From: a bacterium 1XD8-76
Lineage (GTDB): Bacteria; Bacillota; Clostridia; Lachnospirales; Lachnospiraceae
Direction: 5' to 3'
Length of the DNA: 64,000 nucleotides
Assembly: GCA_003611955.1 (NCBI GenBank)
Contig: RAZE01000001.1
Coordinates: 310,001 to 374,000 of the forward strand
Both the position numbers and the translations under genes were made by a program. Below, piece by piece: positions 42,970 through 52,526 of the stretch. Below the pieces are notes generated by a model. It worked only from the letters and a program-made list of their open reading frames with translations, searched no databases and was not told the origin of the DNA. The stretch's first letter is position 1. The number at the start of each line of letters is the position of its first letter.

Positions 42970-43914
42970 ATGAACACAAAAAAAGTAAGCAAACTCAGCA
43001 TTATAGAAATACCCTATGGAGATTTAAATTGGGGACCAGACCCTGAACATATCAGACCCGGTATCTTTTCAGATATTCAGCACTGGAAAAAATATCGTGA
43101 ACTGGATGATTATCATCTATGTGGAATTTATGGAAAAGCAGGGGTTCCATATTCCGTGGAGGAGATTGTTTATCAGAAAGAGGAGGAGGAGGTTTATCTT
43201 ACACTGACAAAGCAGGTATCTGATGCCGTGTACCAGAGTGTGAAAAGCGGCGCGGCGTTGCTGCTGACAGGCGGCTATTGCAAGGATGCGGTTGCTGTGT
43301 GCGGCGGAATACAGCGGGCTGTCGGTACAGATAAAAGGGTTGGAATCATATATCTTGATGCCCACAGTGATATGTCAACTCCTGCGGTAACACATACAGG
43401 AATTCTTGGCGGGATGGATATGGCCTGTATTATGGGTGTTGATATGGAAGAGTGGCGGAAGGCTGCCGGTTTAGAGGTTCCGTTTGATGATAAACTTGTT
43501 TTACTGAGCGATTTCAGGGAAGCGGAAGTGGAAGATGACGGCGCTCTGGAAATTATTAAAAATTTGCAGATAAATTGGCTAAAATCAGAAGCCTTCGATA
43601 AAACAGAAGTGTGGGAGAAAGAAGTCCGGAAGCTGGCCGATCAGGCAGATGCGATATATCTCCACATCGATGCGGATATCCTGAATCATAAACATGTGCC
43701 GAATGCTGCATGTATGGCTTTAGGAGGACCTTCCATTCATACTCTGATGCACAATATCCGTATCATAATGGAAACAGGCAAAGTTCTTGTCTATGGTTCT
43801 TACGGATTTTATTTTGATACAAATATCCCTGGACAAGATTCTCTTACATTAAGCGGTCTGCGATCTGTATCCGCAGGACTGGAAAGTTGGAAAGAAATGC
43901 CAGACATTATTTAA
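42970..43914 (+). CDS. Arginase/ureohydrolase-family protein with altered metal motif
   Basis: A 314-residue protein of the arginase-agmatinase-formimidoylglutamase superfamily. Two of the three metal motifs are clear: DAHSD (130-134) and DAD in LHIDADILN (234-236). The first motif, normally GGDH, reads GGYC (101-104), so the usual His ligand is replaced by Cys. The start at 42970 has GGAGGT 10 bases upstream. The first 180 or so bases are A+T-rich like the LacI gene before it, and the rest is G+C-richer. It probably hydrolyses a C-N bond in a guanidino-, amidino- or formimino-like group, or has lost activity. Confidence 0.75.
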   Translation: MNTKKVSKLSIIEIPYGDLNWGPDPEHIRPGIFSDIQHWKKYRELDDYHLCGIYGKAGVPYSVEEIVYQKEEEEVYLTLTKQVSDAVYQSVKSGAALLLTGGYCKDAVAVCGGIQRAVGTDKRVGIIYLDAHSDMSTPAVTHTGILGGMDMACIMGVDMEEWRKAAGLEVPFDDKLVLLSDFREAEVEDDGALEIIKNLQINWLKSEAFDKTEVWEKEVRKLADQADAIYLHIDADILNHKHVPNAACMALGGPSIHTLMHNIRIIMETGKVLVYGSYGFYFDTNIPGQDSLTLSGLRSVSAGLESWKEMPDII

Positions 43915-43925
43915 AAATTAGAAAT

Positions 43926-43985
43926 ATGCGCCGCAAAGCGCGCATTCAAAAAACCCCCGCATCTTTCAAGATGCGGGGGTTTTTA
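43926..43985. terminator. Double hairpin and bidirectional terminator
   Basis: ATGCGC/GCGCAT (43926-43945) is followed by a perfect stem CCCCCGCATCTT/AAGATGCGGGGG (43954-43979) flanked by AAAAA and TTTTT, so it ends both the arginase-like gene and oppA. Confidence 0.9.
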
Positions 43986-44013
43986 TATACTTTATCTTAT
44001 TACATTCTGTGCC

Positions 44014-45717
44014 TTATTCAGCAATATCAGCGTACATGAAGTACCAGTAGCCATATGCGGAATGCCACATACCTGTGATCTTGCTGCTCTGCAGCCAGAA
44101 GTCATTGTAGTAAGCAACGGGCACACAGCCTGCCTGATCCATCAGGATATCCTCTGCTTTGTGCAGTGCCTCGGAACGCTCTGCAGCGTCCAGAGTCGTT
44201 CTGGAGATATCCATAGCAGCATCGTACTCAGCGTTGTTGAACTTACCGTCGTTGTTGCCGTTTGTGGAGTAGAGCAGATCCAGCATGTTGGAAGGATCGG
44301 AGTAGTCGCCCACCCAGCCGTTACGGGATGCTTCATAATCGCCATTACGTCTCATCGGTGTGAAGCTTGCCCACTCAACGATATCTACGTCGAGAGTGAT
44401 ACCAAGCTCAGCCCATGCCTGCTGCAGATACTCAGCAACTACTTTGTGGTAACCTGCATCGTTTGTGCTGTAAGTGATAGCCGGGAAACCTTCGCCGTCA
44501 GGATAGCCTGCTTCTGCGAGAAGTTTCTTTGCCTCTTCCACGTTTGCTTCATGATTTGCAATATCAATGTAGGGCTGTCCGCCGTTTGCATTGTCGATGA
44601 ACTGAGAACCGTCTGTGTCAACCCAGCCCGGACCCATGAAGTTGGATGCTGCGGAATAAGTTCCCTGCATCAGGGTACCGGCAACATATTCACGATCGAT
44701 TGCAAGGCTTAATGCTTTACGAACGTTAGCATCGTCAAAAGGTGCTTTCTGAGTATTCAGGCTCAGGTAGTAAGTTCCGATGATCGGATCAACATAGAAC
44801 TCAGGGTTGCCTTCCAGAGAAGGAATCTCTTCTGTCGGAACGTCCTTGATGAACAGAACTTCGCCTGTCTGGTATGCGCTGTAGGAAGCGTTTGCATCCT
44901 CGATCAGGTTGAACTTGATCGCATCCAGTTTTACGGCATCTGCATTCCAGTAGTTGGGGTTCTTTGTGCACATAATGTAAGAACCGGGAACCCACTCGGA
45001 AATGTAGAAGGAACCGTTGGAAATATAAGTGCTGGCATCTACTGCCCAGGCGTCGCCGTTTGCTTCGATTGTTGCCTGCTGTACAGGGCTCAGGGTAGCA
45101 AATGCTGCCAGAGAACCAAAGTAAGAACATGCGGAAGACAGATGTACTTCCAGTGTCTTGTCATCTACAGCTACCACGTTCAGCTTCGTGATATCGCCTG
45201 CAATTGCCTCGTCATAACCCTCTACCATGCTGAGAACTGTCTCTGCATAGGGAGCTGCCGTATTGGGATCGCAGACACGCTGCCAGCTGTATACGAAATC
45301 GTTAGCTGTCAGGTCGGAACCGTCAGACCATTTCAGGCCGTCTCTCAAATGGAATGTCCATGTCAGGCCATCCTCAGATGTCTCCCAGCTCTCAGCCTGT
45401 CCGGGAGCAAGTTTGCCCTCCTCGTCAACTGTCAGAAGACACTCAAAAGTGTGTAAGATCATGTTGCCGCCGTCAACTGCGCTGTTCAGTGCGGGATCCA
45501 GTGTCTCAGGGTTAGGTCCGATCTGTACGGAAAGAACCTTCCCACCTGTGGAAGCTGCCCCCCCGTCAGATTCTGCTGCCGCATCATCGCCGGTTTCTGC
45601 TGCTTCTTCTGTGCTCTCGCCCGGTGTTGCGGATTCTTCACCTGAAGAATTGCCACATGCCGTCACGCTGACAACCATAACTGCTGCCAGGAAAAGAGCT
45701 GCTACTCTTTTTTTCAT
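44014..45717 (-). CDS. oppA: Oligopeptide ABC transporter substrate-binding lipoprotein
   Basis: A 567-residue family 5 extracellular solute-binding lipoprotein that captures oligopeptides. It has a lipobox (VVSVTAC), a Ser/Glu-rich tether of about 30 residues, and the family landmarks LSVQIGPNPETLDPALNSA, AESWETSEDGLTWTFHLRDG, LKWSDGSDLTANDFVYSWQR and, in the C-terminal half, VRKALSLAIDREYV. It is last in the oppBCDF-oppA order. The 86-base gap after oppF contains a good promoter, so oppA can be made separately and in excess, as binding proteins usually are. Confidence 0.93.
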   Translation of the reverse strand: MKKRVAALFLAAVMVVSVTACGNSSGEESATPGESTEEAAETGDDAAAESDGGAASTGGKVLSVQIGPNPETLDPALNSAVDGGNMILHTFECLLTVDEEGKLAPGQAESWETSEDGLTWTFHLRDGLKWSDGSDLTANDFVYSWQRVCDPNTAAPYAETVLSMVEGYDEAIAGDITKLNVVAVDDKTLEVHLSSACSYFGSLAAFATLSPVQQATIEANGDAWAVDASTYISNGSFYISEWVPGSYIMCTKNPNYWNADAVKLDAIKFNLIEDANASYSAYQTGEVLFIKDVPTEEIPSLEGNPEFYVDPIIGTYYLSLNTQKAPFDDANVRKALSLAIDREYVAGTLMQGTYSAASNFMGPGWVDTDGSQFIDNANGGQPYIDIANHEANVEEAKKLLAEAGYPDGEGFPAITYSTNDAGYHKVVAEYLQQAWAELGITLDVDIVEWASFTPMRRNGDYEASRNGWVGDYSDPSNMLDLLYSTNGNNDGKFNNAEYDAAMDISRTTLDAAERSEALHKAEDILMDQAGCVPVAYYNDFWLQSSKITGMWHSAYGYWYFMYADIAE

Positions 45718-45765
45718 AATGTTTCCTCCTTATCATTTATTATTAAAAAAGTGTATCACTTTTCA

Positions 45766-45794
45766 GTGTTACCATATTTCATCGCGTTTGTCAA
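45766..45794 (-). promoter_or_regulatory. Internal promoter of oppA
   Basis: Minus-strand TTGACA (45789-45794), 17 bases, TAACAC (45766-45771), about 50 bases upstream of oppA. A small hairpin AAAAGTG/CACTTTT lies at 45747-45763, within the leader. Confidence 0.55.
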
Positions 45795-45803
45795 TCCTGT
45801 TTT

Positions 45804-46793
45804 TCAGTTTATTTTATCTATATTATGACAAGCCGCAAAATGATCCTTCTCAATTTCTTTCCATTCCGGCACCCTCTCCGCGCATTCCGCGGTGGCATAA
45901 GGGCATCTGGTTCGGAACGTACAGCCGGAAGGCGGATTTAACGGACTCGGCACATCGCCCTCCAAAACAATACGGTTGCTCTTTCTCGCCTGCTTCGGAT
46001 CAGCGATCGGAATAGCCGAGATCAGGCTCTTTGTGTAGGGGTGAAGCGGCCTGTCGATCAGCTCGTAACTGTCCGCAAGCTCCACCATTCTGCCCAGATA
46101 CATCACACCGATACGGTTCGATATATGTTTTACGGCCGAGAGGTCATGAGCGATAAACAGATATGTCAGCCCCATCTGTTCCTGCAGGTCTTCAAACATA
46201 TTGATCACCTGCGCCTGGATCGATACGTCCAGCGCCGAGATCGGTTCATCACAGACAATAAATTCCGGATTGACCGCAAGCGCCCTCGCAATGCCGACAC
46301 GCTGTCTCTGTCCGCCGGAAAACTCGTGGGGATAACGGTTCGCATGTTCGGAGTTGAGCCCTACCCTTTCCAGCATGTGAATGATCATGTCATAGCGCTC
46401 TTTCTCATCCTTTGCGAGTTTATGCACATCGATCGCTTCCCCTACGATATCACCCACCGTCATACGGGGATCAAGGCTTGCATAAGGATCCTGGAATACG
46501 ATCTGCATCCGTTTCCGAAAAGGCAGCATATTCGGAAATTCCTTTTTATCCACATCAAAGACCGTTTCACCGTCAAATGTGAATTTTCCGCCCGTGGGAT
46601 CGTAGAGCCGCAGCATCGTACGTCCTGTAGTTGTCTTTCCGCAGCCGGATTCTCCCACCAGTCCCAGGGTTTCCCCTTTATTGATAAAAAAGGAAACATC
46701 ATCCACCGCGCGCACATATTTTTTTCTGCTGCCGAAACCGCCCGCAGGAAAATACTGACGAAGATGTTCTACTTCAATAAAATGTTCACTCAT
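45804..46793 (-). CDS. oppF: Oligopeptide ABC transporter ATP-binding protein OppF
   Basis: An ABC ATPase of 329 residues in the peptide-transport (OppF/DppF) group. Walker A is GESGCGKTT, the signature is [15 protein letters not shown], Walker B is [12 protein letters not shown], and the typical C-terminal [16 protein letters not shown] cysteine cluster (iron-sulphur-like in some family members) is present. It overlaps oppD by 8 bases on the same strand, a sign of translational coupling. It works with OppD to drive OppBC. Confidence 0.94.
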   Translation of the reverse strand: MSEHFIEVEHLRQYFPAGGFGSRKKYVRAVDDVSFFINKGETLGLVGESGCGKTTTGRTMLRLYDPTGGKFTFDGETVFDVDKKEFPNMLPFRKRMQIVFQDPYASLDPRMTVGDIVGEAIDVHKLAKDEKERYDMIIHMLERVGLNSEHANRYPHEFSGGQRQRVGIARALAVNPEFIVCDEPISALDVSIQAQVINMFEDLQEQMGLTYLFIAHDLSAVKHISNRIGVMYLGRMVELADSYELIDRPLHPYTKSLISAIPIADPKQARKSNRIVLEGDVPSPLNPPSGCTFRTRCPYATAECAERVPEWKEIEKDHFAACHNIDKIN

Positions 46794-47787
46794 GGGATGC
46801 TCCTTTCTCCATTTCTTCTTTCTGGTTCAGCCAGCACTGTGTATAATGCACTTCCCCGAATTCCGTAACAGGCGGCATCTCACGAAGACAGATCTTCATC
46901 GCTTCATCACATCTCGGCGCGAAAGGGCAGCCCTTCGGCGGGTTCAGCATATCCACAGGCGTTCCCTCGATAGGGACGAGCCTCTCATGCTCTTTTGTAT
47001 CCAGTCTCGGAATGGAACGGATCAACCCCTTCGTGTACTGGTGTTTCGGATGGTAGAAAATATCGTCAGCCGTACCGTACTCCACGATCTTACCGGCATA
47101 CATGACCGCAATCCTCTCGCACATGCTTGCAACCACGCCCAGGTCATGGGTAATCATAATGATTGCCATGCCGAGTTTTTCTTTCAGTTCCATCATCAGT
47201 TCCAGAATCTGCGCCTGAATCGTCACATCCAGCGCCGTTGTCGGCTCATCCGCGATCAGGAGCTTTGGTTCACATGCAAGTGCGATGGCGATCATCACAC
47301 GCTGCCGCATACCGCCGGATAATTCATGAGGATACTGTTTCAGACGTTTTTCAGGTTCATTGATGCCTACCAGCTCAAGCAGTTCCTTCGCCCGCTCTTT
47401 TGCCTCCTGTTTTGTCTTATCCGTATGGAGACGGATTACTTCCATGATCTGATTGCCAACCGTATAAACCGGATTTAAGCTTGTCATAGGATCCTGAAAG
47501 ATAATGGATATCTCATTACCCCGGATCTTACGCATCTCTTTCTCCGTCATATTTTCAATCTGATGTCCGTTGAAGTTCAGGTTGCCTCCCAGAAGTTTTC
47601 CGGGATGCGCCGTCAGTCCCATCAGAGAATATGCGGTAACGGACTTACCCGATCCGCTCTCTCCTACAATACCCAGCACTTCTCCTTCTTTCAGATGGAT
47701 GGAAACATCATTTAATGCCTTTACTTCTCCCGCAGGAGTAAAGAAAGAAAGCCGTTCATTTTTTATATCAACAAGATATTCCGCCAT
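46786..47787 (-). CDS. oppD: Oligopeptide ABC transporter ATP-binding protein OppD
   Basis: A 333-residue ABC ATPase with Walker [10 protein letters not shown], signature [15 protein letters not shown], Walker [13 protein letters not shown] and the C-terminal cysteine-rich oligopeptide-transporter motif ([19 protein letters not shown]). It lies 17 bases after oppC and overlaps oppF. It powers peptide import with OppF. Confidence 0.94.
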   Translation of the reverse strand: MAEYLVDIKNERLSFFTPAGEVKALNDVSIHLKEGEVLGIVGESGSGKSVTAYSLMGLTAHPGKLLGGNLNFNGHQIENMTEKEMRKIRGNEISIIFQDPMTSLNPVYTVGNQIMEVIRLHTDKTKQEAKERAKELLELVGINEPEKRLKQYPHELSGGMRQRVMIAIALACEPKLLIADEPTTALDVTIQAQILELMMELKEKLGMAIIMITHDLGVVASMCERIAVMYAGKIVEYGTADDIFYHPKHQYTKGLIRSIPRLDTKEHERLVPIEGTPVDMLNPPKGCPFAPRCDEAMKICLREMPPVTEFGEVHYTQCWLNQKEEMEKGASHE

Positions 47788-47804
47788 TTTTCACTTTCCT
47801 CCTT

Positions 47805-48851
47805 TTAATTTTTCAGCTTCGGATCGAATGCATCACGCAGGCCGTCACCAAACAGGTTAAAGCTCAGAATGATCAGACTGATCAGAATTGCCGGAATAAA
47901 CAACAGATGCGGATAAGTACCCATACCGTTGATCGCATCGGAGGCAAGGGAACCGAGGGAAGGAAGCGGCACCGCCACACCCATACCGAGGAAACTTAAG
48001 AAACTCTCCGTAAAAATAGAAGACGGAATCTGCAGAGTCGTCGTCACGATCAAGGTACCGATACAGTTAGTCAGCAGGTGCTTTTTAATGATCCTGCCGT
48101 TGCCCACACCCAGCGCCCTTGCCGCCGTGACATACTCACTCTCTTTTAATGTCAGTATCTGGCTTCGCACCATTCTCGCCATACCAACCCAGTAGAGCAG
48201 TGCGAACACCAGGAAGATGCTGATCAGGTTACTTCCCACCACATTGATCCAGCTAAAGCCCGGCACCGTTGCAAGCCGGGTAAGAGGATCATCCAATGCA
48301 AATTTTAACAGGACGATCAGCAGAATATCCGGAATCGTGTAGATAATATCCACGATACGCATCATGATAAGATCCACCCAGCCGCCGAAAAACGCCGCCA
48401 CGGAACCATAGATGGAACCGATGATCAGAATGATCCCCGTCGCGATCAGTCCTACCAGCAGGGAAATACGGCTTCCCATCATCACACGGATCGCATAGTC
48501 ACGTCCCATTTTGTCCGTCCCGAAAATATGGGGAAATACTTTTTCGCCGGCGTCGATCCTCGCCTGTTCCTCCGCCGAGTATTCCATCGGTCCCAGATTG
48601 TTTGCCTTCTTGATCTGTTCCTTATAACTGTAAGGATAAAACATCGGGACAATAAAAGAAAAGATCATAACCAAAATAATAACCACTAAAGAGACCATTG
48701 CCACTTTATTTTTGCGCAGGCGCCGCATACCGTCCTTCCAGAAGCTCACGCTCTCACGCATGATGACCTGACTTTGTTTTTCTTCCTCCGTAGCGGGAAT
48801 GAAATCTTCAGGTTTTAGTTTTAACTGAAAACTTAAAGCATTCTCTTTCAT
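47805..48851 (-). CDS. oppC: Oligopeptide ABC transporter permease OppC
   Basis: A 348-residue permease with an N-terminal cytoplasmic segment of about 55 residues, a first helix (VAMVSLVVIILVMIFSFIV), a large external loop and the remaining membrane helices in the second half. The coupling EAA-like region is VTAARALGVGNGRIIKKHLL, and the C-terminus LSFNLFGDGLRDAFDPKL is typical of OppC/DppC. It lies 22 bases after oppB. Confidence 0.93.
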   Translation of the reverse strand: MKENALSFQLKLKPEDFIPATEEEKQSQVIMRESVSFWKDGMRRLRKNKVAMVSLVVIILVMIFSFIVPMFYPYSYKEQIKKANNLGPMEYSAEEQARIDAGEKVFPHIFGTDKMGRDYAIRVMMGSRISLLVGLIATGIILIIGSIYGSVAAFFGGWVDLIMMRIVDIIYTIPDILLIVLLKFALDDPLTRLATVPGFSWINVVGSNLISIFLVFALLYWVGMARMVRSQILTLKESEYVTAARALGVGNGRIIKKHLLTNCIGTLIVTTTLQIPSSIFTESFLSFLGMGVAVPLPSLGSLASDAINGMGTYPHLLFIPAILISLIILSFNLFGDGLRDAFDPKLKN

Positions 48852-48873
48852 TTTATCATTGTGCCTTTCTACT

Positions 48874-49791
48874 TTATTTCAATTTTATCCGCGGATCGAC
48901 GATCTTGTAAGCGATATCCACAAACACATTCATAATGATCACGAGGGTAGCTAAGAAGATCGTGGTTCCCATGATCATCGTGTAGTCACGCCCGTTGATC
49001 GCCTTGATAAACTCTCCGCCAAGTCCCGGAATAACAAAGATCTTCTCCACCACAAAACTTCCGGTGATCGTGTAGGCAAGCATCGGCCCCACATAAGTTA
49101 TGACAGGAAGGATCGCGTTGCGCAGCGCATGTTTAAACAGGATAACGCCGCCCGCAAGTCCCTTCGCCCGCGCTGTCCGCATATAATCCTGCCCCAGCAC
49201 ATCCAGCATGGAAGAACGCATCAGCCTCATGATGTAAGCCGTGGGATAGAAAGAAAGCGCTGCCACCGGCATGATATAATGTTTTACACTGTCAAGCCCG
49301 ATGGTCGGCAAAATCGCCAGTTTTACACCCAAAAAGTACATAAGCACCGTACAGATCACGAAACTCGGCACCGCGATACCGCAGGTAGCCACCACGCTGA
49401 TCAGCGAATCCGCAAATTTACCTCTCTTTAATGCTGCAATACACCCAAGCGGGATACCGAGAATCATAGAAACCAGAACACAGGAACCGCCAAGCCTTGC
49501 GGATACCGGAAATCTTGATGTAATGATAGATGTAACCGTACGCCCCCTCTGTTTTAAACTGTCACCGAAATCTCCCTTCAGGGCGTCTGTCATATAAGTA
49601 AAATATCTCTGTGACATCGGCTTATCCAGGCCGTACTTCGCCTCCAATGCAGCCGTCGCCTGGGGACTTATCGCTTTCTCTGACAGAAACGGACCACCCG
49701 GTACCATGTTCATCAGAAAGAAGGTCAGTGTTGCGACCGCCCAGATCGTCACGATCCCCAGAACAATTCTTTTAACGATGTACTTAAACAT
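48874..49791 (-). CDS. oppB: Oligopeptide ABC transporter permease OppB
   Basis: A 305-residue permease of the OppB/DppB type. It has the family N-terminus FKYIVKRIVLGIVTIWAVAT, the external NMVPGGPF motif, DYMRTARAKGLAGGVILFKH (coupling region) and the terminal VDIAYKIVDPRIKL. It is the first gene of the opp operon, with a ribosome site AGGAGTTTTAACT before the ATG. Together with OppC it forms the membrane channel. The 306-base gap upstream separates it from the divergent response-regulator gene. Confidence 0.93.
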   Translation of the reverse strand: MFKYIVKRIVLGIVTIWAVATLTFFLMNMVPGGPFLSEKAISPQATAALEAKYGLDKPMSQRYFTYMTDALKGDFGDSLKQRGRTVTSIITSRFPVSARLGGSCVLVSMILGIPLGCIAALKRGKFADSLISVVATCGIAVPSFVICTVLMYFLGVKLAILPTIGLDSVKHYIMPVAALSFYPTAYIMRLMRSSMLDVLGQDYMRTARAKGLAGGVILFKHALRNAILPVITYVGPMLAYTITGSFVVEKIFVIPGLGGEFIKAINGRDYTMIMGTTIFLATLVIIMNVFVDIAYKIVDPRIKLK

Positions 49792-50020
49792 AGTTAAAAC
49801 TCCTTTACTCTTAAAAAGATGTTATATTTATGACGTATACATACTTTATCACATTAATCTACGATAGCACAAAAATCAAACAATGTCCAATGTTTCGTAG
49901 GTTTTCCAGAAATTTTCTGCAAATTTTTACTATAAACGGAAAATGGCAGGCAGTTTTATTATGTAAATTTATGCAGAATTTTGGAGGATAACAAACGCTG
50001 CGCTTCAAAATATGGAGCAG

Positions 50021-50050
50021 TTGACCGTTCTTTTAAAAATATGTTATCGT
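50021..50050 (+). promoter_or_regulatory. Promoter of the response-regulator gene
   Basis: Plus-strand TTGACC, 18 bases, TATCGT preceded by TGT (extended -10). The rest of the 306-base gap upstream of oppB shows a weak minus-strand TTGGAC/TATCGT pair around 49870-49898 and no other clear feature. Confidence 0.45.
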
Positions 50051-50097
50051 TATAAGAGCGTTTGTTTCACTTTTATGGAAAGGCAAAGATCATCGTT

Positions 50098-50775
50098 ATG
50101 AAGAATATTCTCATTATTGAAGACGATTCCGCTCTGACGGCGGGACTCTGCAGAGCTCTCGCATCCGACGAATGTCGCTGCGCAGGATGCCCCTGTCTCC
50201 ACGAGGCAAGATCACTCCTAAAGGACAATTCTTATGATCTTGTCGTTCTGGACGTAAATCTTCCGGACGGAAACGGCTTTGATTTTTTACAGGAAATAAA
50301 ATGCGTCTGCTCTACTCCGGTCATCCTGCTGACCGCCAACGATATGGAAACCGATATTGTGACAGGACTGGAACTCGGCGCCGAGGACTACATCACAAAA
50401 CCCTTTTCCCTCGCTGTCCTGCGTGCCAGGGTAAACGCCGTCCTGCGCAGAAATCTTTCTGGAAAATCGGCATCTTTCTTTCAGATGAACAGTTATCTTT
50501 TTGATTTTGATAAAATGGAATTTTTCTGCGGGGATGAGAAAGTGGAACTGAGTAAAACGGAACAAAAACTTCTCCGTCTTCTGGTGGAGAATCCCGGCAT
50601 CACATTAAGCCGGGACAGACTGATCGATTCCGTATGGACCGACGGGGCGGAATATGTGGATGAAAATGCTCTCTCTGTGACAATAAAACGTCTCCGGGAT
50701 AAGCTGAATGCCCAGGAGAATATCAAAACGGTCTACGGCATCGGGTACATCTGGAAAAATGAAGCGGACTGCTGA
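50098..50775 (+). CDS. OmpR-family response regulator
   Basis: A 225-residue DNA-binding regulator with an N-terminal receiver (IIEDDSALTAG; phospho-acceptor Asp52 in VVLDVNLPDGNGF; LTAND and TKPFSLAVLRARV for the switch residues) and a C-terminal winged-helix domain (LSKTEQKLLRLLVENPGITL and TVYGIGYIW). The ATG at 50098 (MKNILIIEDD) is chosen as the natural receiver start; the ribosome site is weak. It precedes a sensor kinase and an ABC transporter in an order typical of antimicrobial-peptide-sensing (BceRS-like) modules. Confidence 0.93.
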   Translation: MKNILIIEDDSALTAGLCRALASDECRCAGCPCLHEARSLLKDNSYDLVVLDVNLPDGNGFDFLQEIKCVCSTPVILLTANDMETDIVTGLELGAEDYITKPFSLAVLRARVNAVLRRNLSGKSASFFQMNSYLFDFDKMEFFCGDEKVELSKTEQKLLRLLVENPGITLSRDRLIDSVWTDGAEYVDENALSVTIKRLRDKLNAQENIKTVYGIGYIWKNEADC

Positions 50776-50805
50776 CTTTTCACAAAAGTTCAGGGAGATT
50801 TTCAA

Positions 50806-51717
50806 ATGAAAGAATTTGTTTTTATCATGTTGTTCCTGTGCACTATTCTGTCGCTTTTCGGCATTTTTCTTTATCATTGCCACACTCTGCGGATCATGCG
50901 CCGTCTGGAGGAGATGATAGACGCTGCCATCGACGGTTCTTTTTCAGAGCATACCTTTGACGAAAGCAGGCTTTCCGCCCTGGAGAGCCGTTTTGCGAAA
51001 TATCTGTCCGCGTCCGAAACTTCCTTCAAAAACACGACCATGGAAAAGAACAAGATCAAGACACTGATCTCCGATATCTCCCATCAGACGAAGACTCCTG
51101 TCTCCAACATTCTTCTGTATTCCGAACTGCTGGCCGAGCAGGATCTCCCGGAGGAATCGAGACAGTATATCTCCGCCCTCACCGTCCAGGCGGAAAAGCT
51201 GAAATTTCTGATCATCTCGCTGGTAAAACTTTCCCGTCTGGAGACGGGAATCCTCACTCTGTCTCCCCAAAAAACCCCCGTTCTCCCGATGTTGGAGGAT
51301 CTCGCCGCCCAGTACGTCCATTCTGCGAAGGAAAAGGGGCTCACTCTGTCCATATCGGAGCCGGAAAGTCTGCATAATCTGTCCGCCGTATTCGATGAGA
51401 AATGGACCGCAGAAGCTGTCGGCAACCTTATCGACAACGCCGTAAAGTATACAGAACAGGGCAAGATTACCATCTCTGTCATTCCCTACGAGATATTCCT
51501 CTGCATCCGGATCGGGGACACCGGCGTTGGCATACCTGAGAAAGAACATACAAAGATATTTTCCCGCTTTTACCGTTCCGAATCTGTCCATGAAAAACCT
51601 GGTGTCGGCATCGGCCTCTTTCTCGCCAGGGAAATCGTCACACTGGAAGGCGGTTATATGAAGGTCTCCTCCAGGCCGGGAAAAGGTTCTGTCTTTTCCG
51701 TATACCTGCCTTTATAA
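50806..51717 (+). CDS. Sensor histidine kinase with a single membrane helix
   Basis: A 303-residue kinase. It has one N-terminal membrane helix (about 4-24) and no extracellular sensor domain, unlike BceS, which has two helices. The phospho-acceptor His93 lies in ISDISHQTKTPVSN. Catalytic features are NLIDNAVKYT (N box), GDTGVGIPEKEHTKIFSRFY and GVGIGLFLAREIV. A ribosome site (AGGGAG) precedes it, 30 bases after the regulator gene. It probably depends on the transporter encoded downstream for input, which is an inference from the family. Confidence 0.92.
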   Translation: MKEFVFIMLFLCTILSLFGIFLYHCHTLRIMRRLEEMIDAAIDGSFSEHTFDESRLSALESRFAKYLSASETSFKNTTMEKNKIKTLISDISHQTKTPVSNILLYSELLAEQDLPEESRQYISALTVQAEKLKFLIISLVKLSRLETGILTLSPQKTPVLPMLEDLAAQYVHSAKEKGLTLSISEPESLHNLSAVFDEKWTAEAVGNLIDNAVKYTEQGKITISVIPYEIFLCIRIGDTGVGIPEKEHTKIFSRFYRSESVHEKPGVGIGLFLAREIVTLEGGYMKVSSRPGKGSVFSVYLPL

Positions 51718-51734
51718 TGTTTTATTTCTAAAAA

Positions 51735-51784
51735 CTTACAAAACTGTCATAATTTCTTTTCTTTTGGAAAGAATCTGGTAAGAT
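51735..51784 (+). promoter_or_regulatory. Regulated promoter of the ABC transporter genes
   Basis: TAAGAT (51779-51784) has no good -35, and CTTACAAAACTGTCAT (51735-51750), an imperfect inverted repeat TTACA/TGTCA, lies about 50 bases before the expected start point. This is a plausible activator site for the response regulator encoded upstream. Confidence 0.5.
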
Positions 51785-51834
51785 TGTTATGAAAAAATAG
51801 TACTTAACATAAAAGAAAAGGAGACTATTTTTCT

Positions 51835-52512
51835 ATGGCTATCTTGTCAACAACAAACCTCAAAAAAATTTACGGAAACGGCGAGAACGCGGTACATGCC
51901 CTCGACGGCGTAACTCTCTCTATTGAACCGGGAGAGTTTACGGCGATTATCGGCACTTCCGGCAGCGGTAAATCCACACTTCTGCATATGCTGGGAGGGC
52001 TGGACAGACCTACTTCGGGTAGCGTAACCGTGGACGGAAAAGATATCTTTTCTCTAAAAGACGAAGCTCTGACCATATTCAGACGGCGTAAGATCGGTTT
52101 TGTATTCCAGAATTACAATCTGGTACCGGTGTTAAATGTTTACGAAAACATCGTGCTGCCGATCCAGTTGGACGGCAACGAACCGGACGCCGCTTACATC
52201 GACAATATCATCGAGACACTGGGGCTTTCCGAAAAGCTCTCCAATCTTCCTAATAACCTCTCCGGCGGTCAGCAGCAGAGAGTGGCGATCGCCAGAGCCA
52301 TCGCCTCCAAACCTGCTATCATTTTAGCGGATGAACCCACCGGTAATCTGGACAGCAAGACTTCCCAGGATGTTCTCGGCCTGTTAAAGCTGACCAGCAA
52401 GAAATTCTCCCAGACTATCGTTATGATCACCCACAATGAGGAGATCGCCCAGCTCGCCGACCGGATCATCCGCATTGAGGACGGCAAAATCGTAACCAGA
52501 GAGAATATGTGA
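51835..52512 (+). CDS. ABC transporter ATP-binding protein (MacB/BceA type)
   Basis: A 225-residue ATPase with Walker A GTSGSGKST, signature LSGGQQQRVAIARAI and Walker B IILADEPTGNLD, typical of the LolD/MacB/BceA group that works with FtsX-like permeases. The ribosome site AAAGGAG precedes the ATG. It lies 15 bases before the permease gene. It is a probable partner in antimicrobial-peptide or antibiotic resistance or in a lipoprotein or peptide signal. Confidence 0.93.
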   Translation: MAILSTTNLKKIYGNGENAVHALDGVTLSIEPGEFTAIIGTSGSGKSTLLHMLGGLDRPTSGSVTVDGKDIFSLKDEALTIFRRRKIGFVFQNYNLVPVLNVYENIVLPIQLDGNEPDAAYIDNIIETLGLSEKLSNLPNNLSGGQQQRVAIARAIASKPAIILADEPTGNLDSKTSQDVLGLLKLTSKKFSQTIVMITHNEEIAQLADRIIRIEDGKIVTRENM

Positions 52513-52526
52513 GAGGAGGCGTACCA

